Part shown: piece after piece, positions 1 to 6,881 of the stretch
Layout of the letters: every line of letters begins with the position of its first letter
Numbering within the stretch: the first letter of the stretch is position 1
Origin: Bacteroidaceae bacterium
Lineage (GTDB): Bacteria > Bacteroidota > Bacteroidia > Bacteroidales > Bacteroidaceae
Reading direction: 5' to 3'
Assembly: GCA_017940185.1 (NCBI GenBank)
Contig: JAGAZE010000043.1
Span: 1 to 64,000 of the forward strand
Length of the DNA: 64,000 nt
The notes under the pieces: model-generated
Seen by the model: only the letters and a program-made list of their open reading frames with translations
Databases searched by the model: none
Told to the model about the DNA's origin: nothing
Position numbers and translations under genes: made by a program

Positions 1-369
1 GACCTCATCGGTAGTGCCCGGGTGTGAGCGTTGCAGCTTGGGCTCTGTGCTGATGAGTTCGGCATCGGGTGCGTCGATTTCAGCCCATCCCACGAAGGTG
101 TTGCCGTCGTAGGGCTGTGCGTAGAGGAAGTAGATGGTGCCGGTGTTGACACTGGTGCCTTGTCCGCTGCCGCCATCTGCGGTGAGAGCGTTGGACGTGC
201 GTGTCTGCCAGTTGGTGATGTCAGCTATGTCCATGTCTTCCTTGCTTCCGTAGACCACGCCCTTGCCTCTTGATTCATATTCTACCTTGGCGTTGCCGTA
301 GGCCCATGCGCCGTTGACTGCGCATGCCGCAAGCAGGAAGGCAAGGAGAAAACGTTTGGTAGTAGTCAT
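1..369 (-). CDS. Secreted repeat-domain protein, N-terminal part (cut by window edge)
   Basis: Only the first 123 codons are present and the reading frame is open to the edge. The start is followed by a typical signal peptide (KR, hydrophobic stretch, cleavage near GAWA-YG). The mature part resembles the start of the next gene upstream (558-2087): both begin AYG.A.VE, share a GKG.VY motif, an ADIT..W motif, and a YAQPYDGNTFVGW / YAKPMEGCTFVGW segment. It is therefore a tandem paralogue, probably with InlB-like (Flg_new_2) repeats and an exported cell-surface role. Function is unknown. Confidence 0.75.
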   Translation of the reverse strand, partial: MTTTKRFLLAFLLAACAVNGAWAYGNAKVEYESRGKGVVYGSKEDMDIADITNWQTRTSNALTADGGSGQGTSVNTGTIYFLYAQPYDGNTFVGWAEIDAPDAELISTEPKLQRSHPGTTDEV

Positions 370-408
370 AGTAGTGTGTGATGTGTGTTGTACTGTAGAG
401 TTAAGGTA

Positions 409-449
409 GGAACACCGGATTCCCATAGTGTGGAAAATCCGGTGGTTCC
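409..449. terminator. Hairpin between the two paralogous secreted genes
   Basis: GGAACACCGGATT (409-421) pairs with AATCCGGTGGTTCC (436-449) with one bulged base. It sits about 40 nt upstream of the first gene on the minus strand. It could end the upstream transcript or structure the downstream leader; there is no clear U-tract. Confidence 0.4.
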
Positions 450-476
450 TAGTCGTTAGTAATTAAAGGTTGATTA

Positions 477-565
477 GCATTGCGCTCACTTAACCTTGGG
501 CGCAGCCCGAGGTTGTTCACGCTCGGCAATGCCTGAAAGCGAGCTTTCGCATTGCGCTCACTTAA
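477..565. repeat. 17-bp direct repeat flanking a two-hairpin insert
   Basis: GCATTGCGCTCACTTAA occurs at 477-493 and again at 549-565, where it covers the last codon and stop of the gene at 558. Between the copies lie CCTTGGGC-GCA-GCCCGAGG (494-512) and a longer hairpin, GCAATGC..GAAAGC/GCTTTC..GCATTGC (526-555). The second probably serves as the terminator of the minus-strand gene. The arrangement looks like a small palindromic element or a local duplication. Confidence 0.6.
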
Positions 566-2087
566 TCACAACCTTTTTACCATTGTTGATGTAGAGACCT
601 CTCTGTGTGGGCATGCCGTTGAGCTGGCGTCCGTCGATGGTATACCACTTGTCGGTCTTCACGCTGTTGTTGTTGGTGTTGATGGTGTTGATGCCGGTGG
701 TGTTGCCTCCGAATTCCCATCCCTTGCTTCCTGCGGCAGCTTCGCGCGGCACTTTGAGGTAGGCTTTGAATGCTGCGCTACGCACGCTGTAGCCACCTTC
801 GCTGTACCAATAGAAGCCAGCTCCGGCAGTGGGGTTGTCGGCGGGTGCTGTGGCCAGAATGTAGTAGACGTAGGCCGAGTCGTTCTCTGTCTTTGTGGAG
901 TTGGAGCCGAGCAGCATGTTGTCGGGGTCGGGTGTTCCCTTGTCTGCAGAGGGTTCCATGGCCAGTGGTGTGGGCGATTCAGTGCTGAGTATCACGCCAT
1001 TGTTGGAGGGCAGTATGTCGCCGGGGTTGTAGGTCTGGCTGACGAGGAGTTGTCCGTCGACCACCTTGTAGGTCTCGCCGCGCATGCCTTCGGGCACGAT
1101 ATAGGCCAGTGCCTGCCAGTAGTGGGAAGCATAGTAGCGTCCGTCCTTAGCCTTCGAAGCCTCGGTGAAGTTGATGGTGAGCGGAGCCTGTACGTAACGC
1201 GCGGTTACGATTACTGTAGTGTCGGGCATGACGAAGGTGTAGACGGTGTCCTTGTCGGCATTGAGAGCCTGGGTGAGGGTGATGGGATTGTTTCTGCGGT
1301 CTACTGCCGAGATGGTGCCCAAGCGATAGCCCTTGTTGGGGTTGGGTGTGACGGTCACGGTCATTCCTTCAGCTGCCGTGGCGGGGTTGGCACTGGTGGA
1401 ACCGGCACCGGTGTTGTTGAAGTTGATGTTGAATGCCTTGCCGAAGTCAACGTAGATTGTCACGGCACTGTTGGGCATGATGAATGTGCGTGTGGTCATG
1501 ATGAACACTGTCGTTGTGGTGATGGGCACATCGTTGCCGTCGGCATCTTCAGCGCGCAGCGACTTCATCTTGTAGCCGGAATTCTCGGTTACGGTGATGC
1601 TTACCGATGTACCGGGCAATGCTGATGTGGGGTTAACAGAGATAGAACCGCCTTCGGGGTTGTTGTTGACGATGGTGATGTTGCCTTGTTGTGCTGCTTC
1701 GCCGGAGAAGATGGCATAGACGATATCGTTCTGGTTACTGTTCGATAAGGCTTCTTCTGTCGTTACCTGGTACTCTGTGCTGGTGCTTAGGATGGTGCCG
1801 TTTGCACTATTGGAGCGCGACCAGCCTACGAATGTGCAGCCTTCCATGGGCTTGGCATACACATAGTATGGCCTGCCTGCTGCACCTTGTCCGATATTGG
1901 CTTTAGACTCGCTGTTGTTCCACTGTGAGTCGGTGATGTCGGCGTAGTTTACTTGCGAAGCACTGGAGTAGACGAAGCCCTTGCCCGAAGAGGAATTTTC
2001 AACTCTGGCAACGCCGTAGGCCCACGTACTGCCTACGAAAGCAAGCAACATTGCGGGCACCATAAGGATGCGTTTAATGTGTTTCAT
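558..2087 (-). CDS. Secreted protein with InlB-like (Flg_new_2) repeats and C-terminal sorting-type tail
   Basis: 509 aa. A signal peptide ends near STWA-YG. About residues 140-300 hold two or three repeats of the form GGSISVNP.....G..V.ITVT.N.GY, ending in a hydrophobic FIMP or FVMP block; this is the pattern of divergent InlB B-repeat domains of surface proteins. The last 30 residues (WYTIDGRQLNGMPTQRGLYI then NGKKVVIK) form the tail common to exported Prevotella proteins, resembling a type IX sorting domain. No catalytic motif is visible, so a structural or adhesive surface role is inferred. Its paralogue at 1-369 lies directly downstream, so both may be one transcript. Confidence 0.7.
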   Translation of the reverse strand: MKHIKRILMVPAMLLAFVGSTWAYGVARVENSSSGKGFVYSSASQVNYADITDSQWNNSESKANIGQGAAGRPYYVYAKPMEGCTFVGWSRSNSANGTILSTSTEYQVTTEEALSNSNQNDIVYAIFSGEAAQQGNITIVNNNPEGGSISVNPTSALPGTSVSITVTENSGYKMKSLRAEDADGNDVPITTTTVFIMTTRTFIMPNSAVTIYVDFGKAFNINFNNTGAGSTSANPATAAEGMTVTVTPNPNKGYRLGTISAVDRRNNPITLTQALNADKDTVYTFVMPDTTVIVTARYVQAPLTINFTEASKAKDGRYYASHYWQALAYIVPEGMRGETYKVVDGQLLVSQTYNPGDILPSNNGVILSTESPTPLAMEPSADKGTPDPDNMLLGSNSTKTENDSAYVYYILATAPADNPTAGAGFYWYSEGGYSVRSAAFKAYLKVPREAAAGSKGWEFGGNTTGINTINTNNNSVKTDKWYTIDGRQLNGMPTQRGLYINNGKKVVIK

Positions 2088-2305
2088 AAATAGTTAGTTT
2101 TGTGAAGTGAAGAGCGGGTCGTCGGCTGCTGTGACGAAGAGAACGCTGTTGTTGTTGCCTCCCGACGAAGTGGAGGGGCAGACGCTACGGGTTGCTATTT
2201 ATCGATTGTGTTGTTGCGTAGTGTCTTTTATCCTCGGCCCAGTCGGTGAGTCCACGCGTAACATGTGAGCCAACGCCGGCAGTGGATGTCCTGTCTTCAT
2301 TTCGG

Positions 2306-3592
2306 TTAATGATTATTGTGAACAGATTTTGCTTTTCTTGCTTTAAGGTATCTGTCGACTGTCCGTATGAGCAGTGTGACGGTGATGATTTGCTGTGGAA
2401 ACTGTATCTGTGTGCTTATGGGTGTGATGGCAAGGAAGAGTGCGAGCGTGATGCTGTAGATGGCCCAGATGCGTTGCCATGGTTGTTGTTTGTTTCGGCA
2501 GATGCTCCACACGATGAGCGGTATGGGGTTGAATGGTATGAGATACCAGTTCCATGTGGCTCCGATGAGTTGGTTGCCTATGATGACGAAGTCTATGAAC
2601 ACGATGCTCCATAGGCAGTATGCTGTGAAGAGCACTTTGTCGAACACTTGTGCCATGTGTTCTTTCTTCCCCAGTTGTCGTGCCAGAGTGACGCAGAGTG
2701 CAGCAATGGCTATTATGGTCAACAGCGTTGTGGGTGTGAGTGGCAGTGGCGCTATGGGTGGCGCTTGGGGCACGAGCTGTTTTTCTTCGCCTGTGAGTAT
2801 TGGTTGCGTCTTGCCGTTGTCGTCGGTGAGTTTTGCCTTCTTCAGATAGTCGACGATGTCTTCGGGGCACACCATGCAGTCTCTGCTGAGCATGCGGTCG
2901 TGCTGGTTGCCTGCCATGAGCACGAGTGCGAACTGTATCCATGGCGAATGGCGTGCTGCCCATTGTCCGTATTGTCCTATTTCTCTTTGCTCGTCTCCGG
3001 TGTCGAGTTGTCGTTGGATGGTTGCCGCCTTGAGTTGCTGTATCACTGCGCTGGCGCAGTGGTGGTTGTCTACTCGCAGTCGGCCGTTGACTCCCATTTC
3101 CGATACTTCGTCGAGGAGCATCCACAGCCGTTGTTTTTCATGGTGTGTGAGGTTGAGTGTGTATTGCCTTGTGCCTCGTTGTTCGTTTCTGTAGACGTTG
3201 AGCATGCTGTCTGTGGGTTGCCACACTCCTGCCACGGGGTTGTTTCCGTAGAGCTGTCGCATCCACAGCGTGGGGCTGTCTATGGTGTTTTGGCTCCATA
3301 GGAAGTCGAGTCCGTAGGCCGGGCACTGCATGCGTAGTGCTACGTGTCCGAGCGAAGACATGGGACTGGAAGTAGGCTGCACCACTACGAGGCTTGCAAC
3401 GACGAAGTTGCTGCTGTCGGGCAGCACCACCACGCTGGAGTCGCGCACGGGTTGTGCCCTCATGGTGGGAATAAGGATGCAGCAGAGGCATATGAATATG
3501 AGGCATCGGCATGCAGCGGTGTAGATGGTGTGCGTCTCTACGCATTTTCTACAAGAGCCCTTGAGTAGGGCATTTGCGCATGGTTGTGTCAT
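2306..3592 (-). CDS. DUF4105 (Lnb N-terminal-like) membrane protein
   Basis: 428 aa. A longer frame starts at 3637, but a TAnnTTTG-type -7 box at 3639-3646 would leave that codon upstream of transcription, so the ATG at 3592 is preferred. An N-terminal hydrophobic segment (CLIFICLCCILIP) is a signal or anchor. The DUF4105 domain follows, with its SSLGHVALR motif (His near residue 83) and NHHCAS (Cys near 179). This His/Cys pair is typical of the family and suggests a papain-like, NlpC/P60-related hydrolase fold outside the cytoplasm. The C-terminal third has about four or five membrane segments. Substrate unknown. Confidence 0.65.
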   Translation of the reverse strand: MTQPCANALLKGSCRKCVETHTIYTAACRCLIFICLCCILIPTMRAQPVRDSSVVVLPDSSNFVVASLVVVQPTSSPMSSLGHVALRMQCPAYGLDFLWSQNTIDSPTLWMRQLYGNNPVAGVWQPTDSMLNVYRNEQRGTRQYTLNLTHHEKQRLWMLLDEVSEMGVNGRLRVDNHHCASAVIQQLKAATIQRQLDTGDEQREIGQYGQWAARHSPWIQFALVLMAGNQHDRMLSRDCMVCPEDIVDYLKKAKLTDDNGKTQPILTGEEKQLVPQAPPIAPLPLTPTTLLTIIAIAALCVTLARQLGKKEHMAQVFDKVLFTAYCLWSIVFIDFVIIGNQLIGATWNWYLIPFNPIPLIVWSICRNKQQPWQRIWAIYSITLALFLAITPISTQIQFPQQIITVTLLIRTVDRYLKARKAKSVHNNH

Positions 3593-3638
3593 GAACTGTT
3601 GCAATTTAAGTGCTTGTGAAATAGCACATTCGACCAAG

Positions 3639-3646
3639 CAAAGGTA
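3639..3646 (-). promoter_or_regulatory. Bacteroidales -7 box for the DUF4105 gene
   Basis: On the minus strand this reads TACCTTTG, matching TAnnTTTG. No good -33 TTTG is seen at the usual spacing. Confidence 0.5.
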
Positions 3647-3719
3647 TACGTTTTTTCAATAAGGAGTAAAAGAAGTGAGATTTTTTTTTGTTTTGTTTTT
3701 CTATGATTGGTGTAATGTG

Positions 3720-3727
3720 TACCTTTG
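3720..3727 (+). promoter_or_regulatory. Bacteroidales -7 box for the permease gene
   Basis: TACCTTTG about 90 nt before the permease ATG. A TTTG-like -33 at correct spacing is not clear; T-rich DNA lies upstream. Together with the minus-strand box at 3639 it forms a divergent promoter region. Confidence 0.5.
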
Positions 3728-3816
3728 CGCCGATTTGAGGCGTACGTTTCCTGCGTCCCTCAGGTGGCGTTTGGCGAGTGCGTCTCTCCAGATGTATCAC
3801 CTTTTCACTTTTCTTT

Positions 3817-5058
3817 ATGAAAGCAACCTTTCCTTCTGTGCGCCAACTGGTCGTGGGTGTACAGTTTTTGTTTGTGGCGTTCGGTTCCACAGTGTTAGTG
3901 CCGTTGCTTACGGGTCTCGACCCGGCGACGGCACTTTTCTCAGCCGGCATAGGCACCTTGCTCTTCCATTTGGTTACTCGGGGGCAGGTGCCTATTTTTC
4001 TTGGTTCGAGTTTTGCCTTCATCGTCCCCATCCAGTTGGCTGCCGCGCAGTGGGGGTGGGGCGGTGTGATGACGAGCATCGCCGGCATTGCCGTGGTCTA
4101 CTTTGTTGCTGCGGCTTTGGTGCGTCTGCGGGGTGTGGAGCTGATACAAAAGTTTTTCCCGCCCGTGGTCATCGGCCCTGTCATCATGCTGATAGGTCTC
4201 TCCCTGTCGGGCACCGCTGTTGAGATGGCTTCATCCGACTGGTTGTTGGCCTTTGTTGCTCTTGTTACTGCCATCGTTGTGATGATGTGCGGCAAGGGCT
4301 TGCTGCGCCTGCTGCCCATTCTGGCCGCGATAGTGGCGGGCTATGTGCTGGCACTGTGCCTGGGGCGTGTCGACCTCAGCCCAGTGGCTGCTGCTCCGTG
4401 GCTGGCGTTGCCGTCCAACCTGGCCCACCCCGTGGCACCGATGCTGTCGTGGGAACCGTTCCTCTATATGATGCCGGTGGCCTTTGCTGTGGTGGTGGAG
4501 CACATTGGCGACGTGTATACCATCAGCAATGTGGCGGGTGTGAACTTTTCGCGTACGCCCGGTCTGCACCGCACTATGGCCGGCGACGGGTTGGCCTGTC
4601 TGTCGGCGGCGTTGCTCGGTGGTCCTCCCGTGACGACGTACAGCGAGGTGACGGGTGCCGTGCAGCTGACGAAGGTTACCAATCCGCTGGTCATTCGCGT
4701 GGCTGCCGTCACGGCACTGCTCTTCTCCGTAGTGGGCAAGCTGAGCGGTGTGCTGCAGAGCATCCCCACGGGTGTGCTCGGCGGCGTGATGCTGCTGCTC
4801 TTCGGTACCATCACTACGGTGGGCTTGCAGAATCTGGTGTATCACCGGGTGGACTTCTCGCAGACGCGCAATATTGTCATCGCCGGCGGCGTGCTCACTA
4901 CGGGTGTGGGCGAAGCGATGCTGTCTATCGGCTCCTTCTCGCTGAAGGGCGTAGGCTTGGCGGCACTGGTGGGCCTGACACTCAACCTGGTGCTGCCGAG
5001 ACCCAAGAAAGAGCCTGTGGCAAAGCAGAAGGGGGACAGTGAAAGTGCCCGCGACTGA
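3817..5058 (+). CDS. uraA: Uracil/xanthine permease, NCS2 (NAT) family
   Basis: 413 aa from the ATG at 3817 (MKATFPSVRQL...); an upstream in-frame ATG at 3778 lacks family similarity. It is a polytopic inner-membrane protein of about 14 segments. It begins with the NCS2 signature (VQFLFVAFGSTVLVPLLTG), and the substrate-binding region reads ALLGGPPVTTYSEVTG followed by VQLTKV and VIRVAA, close to the UraA GGPPNTTYGE region. NCS2 carriers import nucleobases with protons. Uracil is the best guess from the GGPP..TTY form, but xanthine is possible. The gene is monocistronic and convergent with the ATPase gene at 5511. Confidence 0.8.
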   Translation: MKATFPSVRQLVVGVQFLFVAFGSTVLVPLLTGLDPATALFSAGIGTLLFHLVTRGQVPIFLGSSFAFIVPIQLAAAQWGWGGVMTSIAGIAVVYFVAAALVRLRGVELIQKFFPPVVIGPVIMLIGLSLSGTAVEMASSDWLLAFVALVTAIVVMMCGKGLLRLLPILAAIVAGYVLALCLGRVDLSPVAAAPWLALPSNLAHPVAPMLSWEPFLYMMPVAFAVVVEHIGDVYTISNVAGVNFSRTPGLHRTMAGDGLACLSAALLGGPPVTTYSEVTGAVQLTKVTNPLVIRVAAVTALLFSVVGKLSGVLQSIPTGVLGGVMLLLFGTITTVGLQNLVYHRVDFSQTRNIVIAGGVLTTGVGEAMLSIGSFSLKGVGLAALVGLTLNLVLPRPKKEPVAKQKGDSESARD

Positions 5059-5149
5059 GGCTGTCCGGCTGCGTGTTTTCTGTCTGCTGAGGCAGTAAAC
5101 GGGGAGGAAAAAGAGTGTGGCAGAATTCAGGCAAAAGTCAGGAGAATTG

Positions 5150-5276
5150 CAAGTGTTGCCCAATTGCGTTGTGATTGGGCAACACTTGCGTTGCAATCGG
5201 GCAATACTTGGCAGGCAATCGGGCCCCGATTGCGTTGTGATTGGGCAATACTTGGAGTGCAATCGGGCAACACTTG
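5150..5276. repeat. 22-bp tandem repeat array with one inverted unit
   Basis: Five direct units start at 5171, 5193, 5215, 5237 and 5259, exactly 22 bp apart. Their 18-bp core is GCAATCGGGCAAYACTTG or GTGATTGGGCAAYACTTG. One inverted unit precedes them (5150-5167). The unit at 5215 is chimeric: it joins half a forward and half a reversed core into a perfect palindrome around GGGCCCC. Four-base linkers separate cores. Similar 20-22-bp-period arrays occur at 30258-30316, 30366-30427 and 44763-44825. Confidence 0.9.
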
Positions 5277-5340
5277 AAAAACACCCCTTCTGCTCATGCT
5301 TTTCTTCTGCTCCCGGCTCTCCCTCTCGCTTGTGGTGCAG

Positions 5341-5374
5341 GCAGGTGCAGGCAACGCGTAGTGCCTGCACCTGC
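5341..5374. terminator. Bidirectional terminator hairpin
   Basis: GCAGGTGCAGGCA (5341-5353) pairs perfectly with TGCCTGCACCTGC (5362-5374). It lies between the convergent permease and ATPase/CYTH genes. Confidence 0.7.
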
Positions 5375-5510
5375 TATTTGTCTTTCTGTGAGGTTGTTAT
5401 CGGGTGTGGTGCAGGCAAACGGCAAAAAAGGAAAATGTTTCCGTCAGTCTGCATTATTCTCAAGCGTTCTAACGCCTGATCGGGGATTATTGTTTGTTGA
5501 CAGCCGTTAG

Positions 5511-6608
5511 TCAGCGCAGTGCGAGGTTGTAGTTATAGTATCGCTTGTTGCCTGTGATGTCTTCGAGCACTCGCAGGAATGGCGGGAAGCGCACGTCGTC
5601 GTGGTGCTGTATGCCGCGTGTCTCGAGTATGGTGAGGTTGTTGACAGGCTCGAGATAGGTGTCGAGTTCGAAGTACTGTCCCTTCCATACGAAAGAGTGT
5701 CGGCGCTTGCGTATGGTTTGCCGGTAGGGGTCGGCCTGTTGCAGCATGGAGCGGTAGATGTTGTTGGAGAGTTGTCGCTCGGTGACGAGTTCTTGGGTGT
5801 CGGACAGTCGCTTCTTTGTGGTGTGCACGTTGACATATTTGTTGCCGAAAGCTCTGCGTCGGAGTCGTACTTCGCACCCGGGCTCTGCCACGAGGTAGGT
5901 CTGTGTGATGTCGGATGGTGTGTTTTGCGGCAGTTCGCCGATGATTTCGACGATGTATTTGCGTTCTTCCTCTATAGGTTGCGGAAGTTCGAGCACGTTG
6001 GCAATCTCTTTGACTACGCGGTTGAGTTTGCGGTCGAAGTCTTCGTCGTTGTTTATCACGCGCAGGTGCGGGTGTCCCGTCCAAGCCTCTATCACCTTTT
6101 TGTCGAGCATGCGTGCTATGCGCAGTCCCTCTTCGTCGGCTTTCTCGTTGCGTGCGGCGTTATTGGCAATGGTGTAGTATTGCTCTGCTCCGTCGGCAGC
6201 GCTCACCAGGTGTAGCACGGCATCGTAGCGCTGGTCGCGCAGTTCTTCGGTGGTGACGCCCACGGCGCGTGTGATGTCTGTCCACATCTCGGGTGTCATG
6301 TATGCGGAGATGTCCATGGCCCCTCGGTCGCATACGATGACCGCGGGTGAGGTGCAGGCGCGCGCCATGCGCATGAATTTTTCCTCCAGTGCGAGCTGTA
6401 TCTCGAGTGTGGCTTTTTCGCCTTCGTAGAACAGGTCGGGGTTTTTGGTCAGGTAGTTCATGCCTGCTTGTGTGAACATGGTAGGCACTTCGGGAATGCA
6501 GAACACTTTGTAGCCCATGCCTGAGAAATGCTCGATGACGCGCACGAGGGCGGAGGTCTTGCCGGCACAGGGGCCGCCGGTGAGTACGATGCGTTTGATG
6601 TCGTCCAT
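5511..6608 (-). CDS. AAA_28-type P-loop ATPase fused to a CYTH (triphosphate tunnel) domain
   Basis: 365 aa. The N-terminal half is a NadR/AAA_28-like P-loop domain: Walker A GGPCAGKTSAL (about 10-20) and VIVCDRGAMD (about 90-99), where Asp-Arg fits nucleotide-kinase-like P-loops. From about residue 210 the sequence takes CYTH form: ERKYIVEII, then EVRLRRR, TKKRLS, and YFELDTYLEP. CYTH domains bind triphosphates with metal in a beta tunnel. The same two-domain order is known from eukaryotic TTD14-like proteins and uncharacterised bacterial proteins. Phosphate-ester or nucleotide/phosphoinositide handling is only an inference. Cytoplasmic, monocistronic; a minus-strand TAATTTTG box lies at 6725-6732. 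Confidence 0.75.
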   Translation of the reverse strand: MDDIKRIVLTGGPCAGKTSALVRVIEHFSGMGYKVFCIPEVPTMFTQAGMNYLTKNPDLFYEGEKATLEIQLALEEKFMRMARACTSPAVIVCDRGAMDISAYMTPEMWTDITRAVGVTTEELRDQRYDAVLHLVSAADGAEQYYTIANNAARNEKADEEGLRIARMLDKKVIEAWTGHPHLRVINNDEDFDRKLNRVVKEIANVLELPQPIEEERKYIVEIIGELPQNTPSDITQTYLVAEPGCEVRLRRRAFGNKYVNVHTTKKRLSDTQELVTERQLSNNIYRSMLQQADPYRQTIRKRRHSFVWKGQYFELDTYLEPVNNLTILETRGIQHHDDVRFPPFLRVLEDITGNKRYYNYNLALR

Positions 6609-6724
6609 ATTATTTAAGGGTTTAAAGAGGAAAGAAGGGTAGGGAAAAGAAGATAACGGACACTCGGGGCGCAGAGGGGGGAAGGTGTGTAGGCGGATAT
6701 GGTTTCAGACAATGAATGAGGTCA

Positions 6725-6732
6725 CAAAATTA
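6725..6732 (-). promoter_or_regulatory. -7 box for the ATPase/CYTH gene
   Basis: Minus-strand TAATTTTG about 120 nt upstream of the start; the nearest TTG is 22 nt away, slightly long. Confidence 0.4.
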
Positions 6733-6808
6733 CGACATTCTCTCTGCACGGATGCAATAGGAGTGTTATTTTTTTTCGTTGGCGTGTCAGTGCATTCACA
6801 CTTTTATA

Positions 6809-6816
6809 TACCTTTG
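6809..6816 (+). promoter_or_regulatory. -7 box for the PBP1A gene
   Basis: TACCTTTG 65 nt before the PBP1A ATG. A -33 TTG at normal distance is not clear. The intergenic 6609-6881 otherwise holds nothing recognisable. Confidence 0.5.
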
Positions 6817-6881
6817 CACTTTGGAGTAGAGTATAAAGTGGAGTTGACGGTTACGCATTACGAGTTTTCAGAAACGCAGTT

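Larger units (their letters stand above)
5059..5510. other. Intergenic region between convergent genes
   Basis: 452 bp without a credible gene. It holds the 22-bp repeat array (5150-5276) and a 13-bp-stem bidirectional terminator (5341-5374). Short ORFs crossing it are products of the repeats. Confidence 0.7.

Noticed and set aside
3778..3816. Upstream start for the permease
   Set aside because: The extra 13 residues have no family match, and the NCS2 start is at 3817.
5150..5276. CRISPR array
   Set aside because: Units repeat every 22 bp with only 4-base linkers, one unit is inverted and no spacer-length unique segments exist; no cas gene is near.
5117..5510. Small ORFs in the permease-ATPase intergenic region
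   Set aside because: Their coding capacity comes from the tandem repeats and terminator; no start context or homology.
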